From NCBI GenBank assembly GCA_951640165.1, contig OX621237.1, positions 4,030,001-4,094,000 of the forward strand: a stretch of DNA of 64,000 nt, read 5' to 3'. The DNA comes from Pseudoips prasinana (Eukaryota > Arthropoda > Insecta > Lepidoptera > Nolidae). Below, in pieces: positions 55,160 through 64,000 of the stretch (its first letter is position 1; each line of letters opens with the position of its first letter). Under the pieces are notes generated by a model. It had not been told where the DNA came from. It did no database searches and saw only the letters and a list, made by a program, of their open reading frames with translations. Both the position numbers and the translations under genes were made by a program.

Positions 55160-55800
55160 ATAACTAACACACCGCCATCTGATCCCAAACTAGGCGGAGC
55201 CTGTATGTAGTATGGTAACCAGACAACTGATAAACATACTTATACAACTTGTAACTTAATTAACGCACATCCTGAAAATAGTTTGTTCAGAAACGTTTAC
55301 TGAATCGATTTATATGATATTTATTAGAGGTAATTTTTATTCCAAAAATAACTAAAACTACGGAAATTATTGTCATATTAACCCTGTCCAGTCAAAACAA
55401 ATTTAAATGAACCGTAAGTCAAAGTAATAAGACTTTTAAAATCGCAGTTTTATTAGTATTCATACAAATTCCATCATTCAATACAAAATAAAGAAAAATA
55501 AACTTTATTCCAAGAACCTAATTTAGTAAATAACAATGTATATATATTAAAAAATCAGTGTATGTAGGTATTATGATTACAAAATAATATTCTAATTGGG
55601 GTGTTTGAGGGTGTGCGTTAATTACGTTACATGGTGTATACGTCTAAATACATACATAAAATTAATACATTAAACCCAGACACCGAGTAAATAATCGTCT
55701 CATCGCACAAATATTTGTCCTGGGTGGGTATCGAACTAACGACTTCTGACTTAGTAGTCTGGGACACAAAAAATTACACCAAAATGTCAGTCTTAGACAC
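55160..55800 (-). repeat. Two SINE-A pieces in the minus orientation
   Basis: 55160-55260 is a 3' part (CCGCCATCTGATCCCAAACT, GGTAACCAGACAACTGATAA). 55640-55790 is a head (CAAATATTTGTCCTGGGTGG, GTATCGAACTAACGACTTCT). About 380 bp of unrelated AT-rich DNA lies between. Confidence 0.65.
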
Positions 55801-55855
55801 AGAACAGCCATTTATAGGCCACTGAAATAGTATGCGGGGATCAAACCACCGCAGC

Positions 55856-56015
55856 ACGAGCACGAATATTTGTTTCTGAGTCATGGATGTTTTCTATGTA
55901 TTTAAGTATTTATCTATCTATATAAGTATGTATATCGTCGCCTGGTACCCATAGTACAAGCTTTGCTTAGTTTGGGCTAGGATGATCTGTGTGACATTGT
56001 TCCTAGATATTATAT
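55856..56015 (+). repeat. SINE-1, 5'-truncated
   Basis: CACGAGCACGAATATTTGTT through GCTAGGATGATCTGTGTGAC to TATTATATTATATT. The tRNA-like head is missing. Confidence 0.85.
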
Positions 56016-56541
56016 TATATTAAACCCAAAGCACGAGGGTACTGATTTAGTAGCGAGGTTATTTAAGTGCAATGACACACAATTCAGAGATTTTTTATAC
56101 CATTTTGGTGAAGCAATTTATTTATTTATTGGATCCTTTTTGGATTCCTTATCGCGCGTTGTGAAAGGGGGCTAGACGGAAAAAAATCTTACGAAAAGTT
56201 GTCACGACACTTTTTGCAGCTGTGCGGCGTGCGCATGTTTCTCTGTCTGTCTCTCTCTCTCTCTCTTATAGAAAGCAAGCCAGATATTTTCGTTTCTATT
56301 TCACATTGAACAGTGTGGTGTCGCGACGATTATTTTTGTTGAGTGTATACAGGTTTTTTGTACATAATAAATAATAAGAAATAACTTCGTTCCATCCGGA
56401 TGACCCTTGACACCTCTCAAGTTTTTTTATACTATTATTTATTTATTATTTGGGTAACCAACAGCTATACAATAAAATATAATACTGCTAGAGTAGGAAA
56501 CATAAAGGCAATTAAAGGTTTTCACGGATAGAGACTGATCT
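56016..56541. other. AT-rich with a (CT)n microsatellite
   Basis: 56239-56266 is CTCTGTCTGTCTCTCTCTCT and onward. A TTTATTTATTTATTGGATCC string near 56118 may be a LINE tip. No gene. Confidence 0.5.
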
Positions 56542-56782
56542 TCTATACATATAATAAAATCGTAGAAAAGTCAAAACTGTACATTGAATATTTTGCAAAA
56601 GGATACTTGGGGCGTGATCTACAATCTATATTGAAACCAAAAAGATAGTTTTTAGAATTTTGGTCTGTTTGTCTGTATGTGTTGTATGTATGTCCGGTAC
56701 ATATTATCACGCTATCACCAACGGGGGAGGAGCTGTGATAATTATAAAGTTTAACGCGGGTAAAACCGCGGGACACAGCTAG
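56542..56782 (+). mobile_element. Helitron-like H1, internally deleted
   Basis: TCTATACATATAATAAAATCG at the start, CGCGGGTAAAACCGCGGGAC and CTAG at the end. Compared with 16598-16901 it lacks the GGGCTAAACTC... middle. Confidence 0.7.
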
Positions 56783-56919
56783 TACATACATACAATGCTT
56801 CTGATTTTACTCTTAATCAGAATAGCTTTTAACATATATAATATCCCATGTATGTTATAAGTTATTGAAAGAAATTAAGGTTAAGGTAGTTCGCTCTTGG
56901 TATTAAAAGTATAAGTATA

Positions 56920-57233
56920 CTAGCTGTGCCCCGCGGTTTTACCCGCGTTAAATTTTACAAATTCTCATAGCTCCTTCCCCGTAGGTGATAGCGTGATAAT
57001 ATGTAGCCTATATGTTGACCCAATCTCTTAGTAATATTAATGCAAAATTTTAAGTAAATCCATGCAGTACTTTTTGAGTTTAGCCCGGACATACATACAG
57101 ACAAACAGATACACAGACAAAAATTCTAAAAACTATATTTATGGCTTCAATATCGATTGAAGAACACGCCCCAAGTATCCTTTAAAAAAATATTCAATGT
57201 ACAGTTTTGACTTTCTTACGATTTTATTATATG
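56920..57233 (-). mobile_element. Helitron-like H1, 5' tip missing
   Basis: Plus strand starts CTAGCTGTGCCCCGCGGTTT after A and ends CGATTTTATTATATG. Faces the copy at 56542-56782 across ~137 bp. Confidence 0.7.
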
Positions 57234-57239
57234 CAACAT

Positions 57240-57725
57240 AAATTGCAGTAATCTACTCAACCGTCTCCTAATAGCAGTTCCTCGTATGCCACCACGTTAC
57301 CCAATAACTAAAACCTTTTCTCGCCCACCCGCAAAAACAAATCTCGCACTTAATTCACCTTTGGTGCGAGCGTGTAATGAATACAATGGTTTTAATAAAA
57401 AATCGACCAATTGGATAGTTTTTTCGATGCATTTTATGCATACAAGCGTAAAATATTGGAAGCGTTAGCATAGGGACTCTTTTTTTTCTTAGGCCAATAA
57501 GCATTTTTTAATTGTTTTTAATGCATTTTAATCTGTGTAAGTTATAGTATTTTTATTGGTTTTTAATTTAAAATAACTTGTATGTCAACGTTGTCTATGT
57601 TTAGTGTGTGTTGTGCATGCCTTTAATAGGTGGACATATAAGAACCGAATTATATAGTGAGCTAAGACTTAAATGTTGTGTATGTATACTGGTGGTTTGT
57701 CTATAATAAATAAATAAATATGTAT
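57240..57725 (+). pseudogene. 5'-truncated LINE: ORF2 C-terminus and 3' UTR
   Basis: The frame to 57468 reads VPRMPPRYPITKTFSRPPAK then LALNSPLVRACNEYN and HTSVKYWKR, stop. It resembles the C-terminus of Jockey/CR1-group ORF2 proteins. The 3' UTR runs to AATAAATAAATAAATATG at ~57706. Compare 62150-62620. Confidence 0.6.
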
Positions 57726-57865
57726 ATAGATAAAGATAATATATGCTGAATTAAATTCACGTTATTCAGTGTAGTTATTTTTATTTACATTAAATAATCC
57801 GCATTATTTAGTAGTGCAGTTTCGGATTATTAGAATCTTGTGGTTATTGTGTCCTCTTAGTCGAG

Positions 57866-58195
57866 TTACGGCCACGTCGGCCAGCCTCTATGGCGGCTAG
57901 CCATCTGTGCGAGACATATCTTTTCTAGTGCACAAGTGTTAGCGGAAACACAGATCCACTTTCTATTCTATCACACTCATGATTCGATGGGACATATATT
58001 GACACGAGTAGACACAACCGAAAAGAGGTCAGGTACAGAATCAACGGCTTTACGTAGGTACCCTCCGAGGTACGAGGATGAGTTACCGCCTACTTCTGGA
58101 TTTCGGGCTGATATTGAGCAAATCACTTTTTGGCTCGACCCGGGATTTGAAACCAGGATCTCTGTTGAACACGCTACTGCACCAACGAGGCCAGA
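57866..58195 (-). repeat. SINE-B, near full length
   Basis: Minus strand: CTCGTTGGTGCAGTAGCGTG, GAGATCCTGGTTTCAAATCC, then the AAAAAGTGATTTGCT body and a GGCTGGCCGACGTGGCCGTA end. The 141-codon plus-strand frame over it is a shadow. Confidence 0.7.
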
Positions 58196-58609
58196 ATCTT
58201 GTCATTACCTGGCTTCTGTAGGACGGACAGACGGCGTGTGTCAAAGTAAAATTATTTTAATATTTTTACGAGTTCATTTGTTTTGTTCCTTGTTTGACAA
58301 TAAAGATAAGACGATTATGCTAAAGAACACGGCCGTTTTATTTTTAGAGTCATATTGTTAAGCTATAGAATTAAGTGATTTTTTAATTATTTTATTCCTG
58401 TTTCTATTGGACTTCTATTTAGAGTTAGATTCACTTTTATTGGCGTATTTATTAGTATTTACCTTCTTAGGTAGTGCCGTGACTTTTTATTACCAGCTCG
58501 TGTTAAATTTAAACTGTTAAATTGAAATCTGTGTGGCAAGTTTGAGTCAGCCTTGACCACCATAGACCCCTTGATTGACCAAGACTTAGCCGGATTCCTA
58601 ATTTTATAA
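58196..58609. other. Unannotated AT-rich stretch
   Basis: Nothing recognised. Confidence 0.4.
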
Positions 58610-58966
58610 TTGTTGTTATTATTCGAAATACTAATGTAAGAGAGCGTTGTGGTATGGAAGAGGATGTAGTCACAAAGATTGACAAAGTAATACTGAGATG
58701 GTTTGGCCATTTAGAAAGGATGAATGAAAGAAGATTGACCATAGAAGTACCTATACCTGGTCTGTGTGAATGGAACAACCGGAATGGGAAGACCTTGTCG
58801 AACATTCTCTGACCAAATCGGAGACGTTCTCAAGAAAGGGCAGGTCAGAAGTACCCTAAACCGGCGAGCATGTATGAAGAATATAATGACAGTAATCGAG
58901 GCTAAAGATAGTGACAAATGGAAATCCGTTGTCTCTGCCTACCCCTCTGGGAAACAGGCGTGAGTC
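58610..58966 (+). pseudogene. LINE ORF2 C-terminal remnant, frameshifted
   Basis: ERCGMEEDVVTKIDKVILRW then FGHLERMNERRLT, a shift near 58765, then [36 protein letters not shown] and AYPSGKQA, stop. RWFGHLERM is a common LINE ORF2 C-terminal motif. Same family as the minus-strand copy at 25660-25815. Confidence 0.7.
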
Positions 58967-59045
58967 TATGTTTGTATGTATGTATGTTGTTAAGGTGTAA
59001 GGAATTCAATTATTTGGAAAAAGTAGGTATTTGTTGCTATAGCGG

Positions 59046-59695
59046 CAGCCCTGTTGGCGTGGTTGGCAAGTGCTTGCTTTTCACGCCGGAGGTCGTCGAT
59101 TCGATTCCCACCCAGGACAGATATTTGTGTACATGAACATGTCTGTTTGTCCTGAGTATGGGTGTGTAATTATCTATATAAGTATATATTTAAAAAAGTT
59201 AAGTTGTATATGTAGTATATCAGTTATCTGGTTTCCATAGTATAAGCTCTGCTTAGTTTCGGATTTTTACTGCCTCGTTGGTCTAGCGGTAGCGTGTTCA
59301 ACCGCAGATAATGAGGTCCTGGGTTCAAATCCCGAGTCGGGCCAAAAAGTGATTTTGGGATTTTTCCGTAAAAAGAAATTTCTCAGTATCAGCCCGAAGT
59401 CTGGAAGTTGGCGGTATTACACCCCCGTGCCGCGGAGAGCACGTAAAGCCGTCGGTCCTGTACCTGAACTCTTTCCGGTCGTGTCGCTAGGCGTCCCATC
59501 GGATCATGAGAGTGATGAAATAGAAAGTGCCCCTGTGTTTGCGCACAAACTTGTGCACTATAATATGTCCTGCGCAATTGGCTAGTCTCCATTAAGACTG
59601 GCCGCCGTGGCCGAAATTCGGTCGGGAGGACATCAGTTTGGGATCAGATCGCCGTGTGTAAATAATGTCCCAAGCTATCATAGGATATTATTATA
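59046..59695 (+). repeat. SINE-A interrupted by SINE-B
   Basis: SINE-A runs 59046-59264 (TGTTGGCGTGGTTGGCAAGT, B box GATTCGATTCC) and resumes at 59635 with AGTTTGGGATCAGATCGCCG. SINE-B occupies 59265-59634. Confidence 0.88.
59265..59634 (+). repeat. SINE-B, full length, with 10-bp target-site duplication
   Basis: TGGTCTAGCGG (A box) and GGTTCAAATCC (B box) are both good. The body ends GGCCGAAATTCGGTCGGGAG. AGTTTCGGAT (59255-59264) and AGTTTGGGAT (59635-59644) are the duplicated target, one mismatch. Reference copy for the SINE-B fragments elsewhere. Confidence 0.85.
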
Positions 59696-59888
59696 ATGAA
59701 AATTTCAACTGTCTGTAAATAGGTAAATATCTCAGGAGAGACATAACGACTAACAGAGAGACTACTATAGAATGGATTTACAGACGGATGAACAGCGGAG
59801 GGCAAGTCCTAACAGAGTTCCGTCTTTTGTACACGAAAACCCTAAAAAAAGGTTTTAAAACCCAAAAAAAAACTTAACCTAACCTAAA

Positions 59889-60065
59889 TCACACTAATAT
59901 TTTAAAGGCGAAAGTTTGTGACTGTGTATGTTTATTACTGATTCACGTCTAAATGGCTGGAGCGATTTTAATAAAATTTGTTAAGGAGTTAGCTGACACC
60001 CTGGATTAACACATAGGTTATAACTTATAAAGTTTAAGGCGGGTAAAACCGCGAAGCACAGCTAG
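59889..60065 (+). mobile_element. Helitron-like H3, complete, 177 bp
   Basis: TCACACTAATATTTTAAAGG at the start after A; GGCGGGTAAAACCGCGAAGC then ACAGCTAG at the end before T. Confidence 0.82.
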
Positions 60066-60184
60066 TAAGTCATAAAGCGGCTTATATTATTTTTATTTGA
60101 CTAATAAAAGGTTGTGGAATTATAGGAGATGCTATTGTGATTATTATTATAGTCTTCATCAATATGACAGCTGAATGGAAATTT

Positions 60185-60437
60185 GACTGAGCTGTTGGTC
60201 TAGTGGCGAGTGACCCTGACTGCTGCATCAGAGATCTTGGGTTCGAACCCAGGAGAAATATTTGTACGATGGGTACGATTATTTGTTTTGTGTCTGGATG
60301 TTATAAATCTATAGTATATATGTAGGTACTTAAAATATATACCTAAGTATGTTTATCAGTATTTTGGTGGCCACAGTACAGGCTCTGCCTAGTTTGAGAT
60401 CAGATCTGCGTGTTAATTGTCCCAAGATATTTATTAT
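60185..60437 (+). repeat. SINE-A-type tRNA-derived SINE
   Basis: GCTGTTGGTCTAGTGGCGAG (A box), CTTGGGTTCGAACCCAGGAG (B box), body with TAGTTTGAGATCAGATCTGC and TATTTATTATTATTA tail. Confidence 0.8.
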
Positions 60438-60686
60438 TATTATGCCGATTATTATACCCTTAAATTGGCAAAACATGCTGAACTTCATATTATGATGTAC
60501 CATCCTGTAACCATGTTTTATCGGAAATAAATGTTCTTATCTTATCTTAGTTAAGGTTATGTTTCAATATTTTTTGAATACGCGCCATTATTTTGCCGTT
60601 AACTGACATAACTAGTGTAATTCTGCCGTTATCCACGCATATTTATTTTGAGTTACTATCCTAAATATCTTTAGAAATACCATGCA
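60438..60686. other. Unannotated AT-rich stretch
   Basis: 60470-60545 may be a LINE 3'-UTR scrap (CATCCTGTAACCATGTTTTA, GGAAATAAATG). Not firm. Confidence 0.35.
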
Positions 60687-61497
60687 TCTATATATATAAA
60701 AAGCAATGCCAATTTTCGTTGTAATGTTATAACTCAACAACGCCTTTACCGATTTGCCTAATTTTGGTCTTGAATTATTCGTGAAAGTCCAGGGAAGGTT
60801 TGTACGCAGAGAAAATTAAAAAAAAGTCTTGAAAAAGTATAAAATCAACATTTTAAATTGCTAATCTTTTTTTTGTTTGAATAAATGAACTTAATAATAT
60901 TTTTTTTATTACTATGCCTTATACGTAGCGAAGCACGTACCGGGCCGCTAGTCTAATATAAAAATCAATGCCACATTTCGTTGTAATGTTATAAGTGTTA
61001 TAACTCAACGACGCCTTTACCGATTTGGCTAATTTTGGTCTTGAATTATTCGTGGAAGTCCATGGAAGGTTTGTAAGTAGAGAAAATAAAAAAAAAGTCT
61101 TGAAAAAGTGTAAAATCGATATCTTTAGAAATTTTAAATATTATTTTGTTTGAATAAATGAACTTAATAATATTTTTTTTATTACTGTGCCTTATACGTA
61201 GCGAAGCACGTAGCGGGCCGCTAGTCTAATATAAAAATCAATGCCACATTTCGTTGTAATGTTATAAGTGTTATAACTCAACGACGCCTTTACCGATTTG
61301 GCTAATTTTGGTCTTGAATTATTCGTGGAAGTCCATGGAAGGTTTGTAAGTAGAGAAAATAAAAAAAAAGTCTTGAAAAAGTGTAAAATCGATATCTTTA
61401 GAAATTTTAAATATTATTTTGTTTGAATAAATGAACTTAATAATATTTTTTTTATTACTGTGCCTTATACGTAGCGAAGCACGTAGCGGGCCTCTAG
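60687..61497 (+). mobile_element. Head-to-tail trimer of a ~270-bp Helitron-like unit
   Basis: Units 60687-60951, 60952-61224 and 61225-61497 (265, 273, 273 bp). Each begins TCTA(A/T)TATA and ends ACGTAGCGAAGCACGTA(G/C)C, GGGCC(G/T)CTAG. A precedes and T follows the block. Units 2 and 3 are almost identical and share a 9-bp GTTATAAGT duplication that unit 1 lacks. A different family from the 169-bp units. Confidence 0.87.
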
Positions 61498-61739
61498 TAC
61501 TATCTATTTTCATTTGACATTGGCAAATGAGAAAAGATGTTAAACAAAACAGAACTATATGATTTCCGCACGTGCTGTGCTGTGACTTAAATTTTATTTA
61601 CGCATCTTACCGGTAGATGGCGGTATAAGTAACGGTTATAGGGTTCGTAATTCAATTGTAGAATTAAATCCTATAATGTGGAGTGATGTTCTATTACTCA
61701 GGTACAATTTAATTAAGAACATACAGTTATTGTAAAAGG
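61498..61739. other. Unannotated stretch
   Basis: No recognised feature. Confidence 0.4.
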
Positions 61740-61995
61740 TCTGGGGAAACTCCTCATCATTATGTCAGTCAAATGAAACTCACTAGGCAAAGGCATCCCC
61801 AAAAGATTTACACAAATGAGTTGTGTCCGTAATTTGGAGGCAGTTGCCAAAATTGCCACACTTATTAGACGGGTCGGCGATTGCAGTATGGTTGCCATAG
61901 TAGTAATTTAGTAAGACGATGCTACCCATTCTCTAGTTGATATTCGCTCAGAAGTACTTCTAGGTCCCCCTCGGAATAAGACGGGATGATGACAT
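61740..61995 (-). repeat. Family Z repeat, diverged
   Basis: GGCAAAGGCATCCCCAAAAG, TGTCCGTAATTTGGAGGCAG, GCCAAAATTGCCACACTTAT and CCCCTCGGAATAAGACGGGA. Confidence 0.6.
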
Positions 61996-61999
61996 TAGG

Positions 62000-62110
62000 T
62001 GCTATCGCCACTCAACAAGGTTAAGGTGGTACCCTCGCTACTACCTCGCGCCCTCGTATTGCGGATTCAAGTCCCCCGCAGGACAACTATTTATGTGGCC
62101 TATGTCTCGT
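62000..62110 (+). repeat. tRNA-like SINE head
   Basis: AGGTTAAGGTGGTACCCTCG and GCGGATTCAAGTCCCCCGCA, with B-box-like GGATTCAAGTCC. Weakly supported. Confidence 0.45.
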
Positions 62111-62149
62111 TCGCTAAAATCATCAACATCACACAAAAGTGGATTATAA

Positions 62150-62620
62150 AACCAGGTTAGATTATTTTAAGATGATGGAACTGGCTAAGAGAAGGGATGT
62201 AACTGGTTTGGTATTTTTATTTAAATTGTTAAGAAATAAAATTGATTGCCCTGAGTTGTTACAAAGGATACGATTTAGAGTCCGTTCCATATTCTACGAA
62301 AACCGATAACTCCCTTAGCTCCTCCACTACGTAGAACATTACTTGGCTCAAACTCACCTCTCTGCCGAATGACAAAATTATATAACGAATACAGTGACAG
62401 GGTTGATATCCACCACGTCTCATTAGGATTATTTCGGAAAACTATCAATAGTTATTAGGGTTTTAGTCACACATAAAAAAAAATGTAAAAGTAGCTCATT
62501 CAATTTTGAATGTAGTGTTTACCTATAAGTAACTAGATATTTAGATCTTAAATATTGTGCTATTTTTAATGATTCATGTTAACGTTTAAGTTGTTGGTGA
62601 ACCAAATAAAAAAAAAAAAA
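62150..62620 (+). pseudogene. 5'-truncated LINE, ORF2 C-terminus with several stops
   Basis: MELAKRRDVTGLVFLFKLLR and IDCPELLQRIRFRV are followed by in-frame stops, then LAQTHLSAE. The layout matches the C-terminus of Jockey/CR1-group ORF2. The 3' UTR ends in A13 near 62609. No RT remains. Confidence 0.6.
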
Positions 62621-62623
62621 ACA

Positions 62624-62865
62624 CGACATCTTCCACTGCTAGACATAGGCCTCCCCCAAAAGTTTTATACGTTACCATGTGGAGAGGTTTGGTAGTCACC
62701 GCGCTTTGCATGCGAGTTGGCGACCGCAGTTAGGTGGTAGCTAGTACACAGGTGGCGCTGCTGCCCGTCTACCTGGTGTATCCCTTAGTCGCCTTTTACG
62801 ACATCCACGGGATGGTATGAGGTGGCCCTGTTATTCTTCCTGGGACGAAAATGACACGGCTAAGG
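62624..62865 (-). repeat. Family Z repeat, well preserved
   Basis: CTTCCACTGCTAGACATAGG, GAGGTTTGGTAGTCACCGCG, GGCGACCGCAGTTAGGTGGT, CGCCTTTTACGACATCCACG and GGTGGCCCTGTTATTC. Probably the copy closest to the family's original form. Confidence 0.75.
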
Positions 62866-64000
62866 CTGCATTTGCCAAGCGTGTCGAGCTCTTTGTCTAA
62901 CAGCAGAGTATTTTAATATTGGTGTCATTAAAATACAATAAAATTAAATTTCTTCTCACAGCACGTGTTTCTATACAATAAAACACACAATAAAATGTTT
63001 ATAGTATTGATAATCTCAAGGCAACTGAACCAAATAACAGTACTCCGTTCCATTGCGTTTGCAGGAAAATATTAATTTCCATTTTCTGCAAAGCTTTGCG
63101 ATTCAACAATAAATTTCTATCTTTGATAGCCAATAATAAATACTTGACAAAACGCAAGCAAACTCAACTATAAAACGTAGAAATTACTCACTTTTAGATT
63201 GTTAATATTTTATTATTACCTTTCTAAGAATGCTCATAGATACCTTCTAACAGAAACAATTGAAATATTCTGCTCGAAAATCGACACGCCAAAGTCAACT
63301 TAAATATATTTAATGATAAAACTGGATTTTAAACGTCGCAAGGTGCGTTTATTACGTTATAGAATTCAAAATTGATAATGAAAGAGTCACTTTATGATTG
63401 TAAAATATTTTATGATACCATCCTCGTTATGTTTCTCAATATTTTGTCGCCACAAGTTTTCTTTAAGACAATGCAACCGTGTCTAATTCTTCGCGTCCGA
63501 TATTTTACGACTTGTCTTATAGAGAATCGATTAAACTTGCATGTACGAGAAAGTCTTCAAGATATTCTTAGGACTAAGTAGGAGATCCATAAGCTGTTCT
63601 TGTGCCTATTGTTAAGGATTGATGGTTTTTATTATATTGTCCGATGTTATGTGATTTAGGTGACTGTAATGATTGATATTCGATTATGTTTTCGCTGGTG
63701 CACTAAAATGAGTTGATTTAAGGATGAATGTATTGATTTATAGTTAATTTTCATTATTTTATCGTTCTGTATTGAATTTCTATCCACTTGGAGATCTAAA
63801 TAAAAATAATCAATTTAGTATACGTTATTGAATTATTTCTACATTGCTTTTTGTATTGATTCTGACGCCTATTTTATTTATTGTGGAGTTTTATAGGCTA
63901 TTACACACAATATTTATGAAATAATATTTTTTAATTATTGACAAAGATTATGGTGAAATTTCTGTATTTATAAAAGTAAACAATATTTATTTATTTATTG
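62866..64000. other. Unannotated AT-rich stretch to the window end
   Basis: No gene or repeat recognised. The 69-codon frame at 63372 has no family resemblance. Confidence 0.4.

Noticed and set aside
57936..58361. 141-codon frame on the plus strand
   Set aside because: It lies over a SINE-B in the opposite orientation; a shadow.

Overview
The window looks like AT-rich, non-genic DNA from a moth or butterfly (Lepidoptera). The host call rests on the repeats. There are many copies of a tRNA-derived SINE with GGTTCGAATCC B boxes, and RTE-type LINE 3' ends that read GEAFVQQW and run into (GAT)n. Helitron-like elements start TC and end in a GC hairpin plus CTAG, and there is a ~580-bp repeat starting at GGTTCCGTAGCC. 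I see no intact single-copy host gene. The nearest thing is a decayed minus-strand protein remnant at 23.76-24.40 kb beside a GC-rich island.

Layout. 0-2.4 kb: SINE and LINE scraps. 2.38-12.82 kb: a direct tandem segmental duplication of a ~5-kb unit, with a SINE at the junction. Copy 1 carries a 1714-bp Helitron-like insertion that copy 2 lacks. Copy 2 carries five head-to-tail 169-173-bp Helitron-like units that copy 1 lacks, and a 13 x 48-bp tandem array grown from a segment that is single in copy 1. Each copy therefore supplies an empty site for the other. 12.8-22 kb: SINEs, RTE ends, paired Helitron-like elements and many near-perfect inverted repeats. 22.8-25.3 kb: GC island and pseudogene. 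25-33 kb: LINE and SINE fragments, a Helitron-like dimer and more foldbacks.

33.1-38.5 kb: a full-length, apparently intact CR1/Jockey-group non-LTR retrotransposon. ORF1 has a PHD-like finger, a coiled coil and an FP25K-like C-terminal domain. ORF2 has an APE-type endonuclease and a reverse transcriptase. An 11-bp candidate target-site duplication flanks it. 43.9-45.9 kb: a 5'-truncated but uninterrupted ORF with RT, a CCHC knuckle and a restriction-like endonuclease, so a second kind of non-LTR element. 46-64 kb: decayed LINE 3' ends, a SINE with a 15-bp duplication, a SINE nested in a SINE, and a head-to-tail Helitron-like trimer.

The genes here are selfish. The CR1-group ORFs would copy their own RNA, the RTE remnants share a 3' tail with a non-autonomous family they may have mobilised, and the Helitron-like units depend on a helicase not in the window. 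Two features stand out: the exact paralogous empty sites for Helitron-like insertions, and an unusual density of near-perfect short inverted duplications. Family names come from recognition, not from a search.
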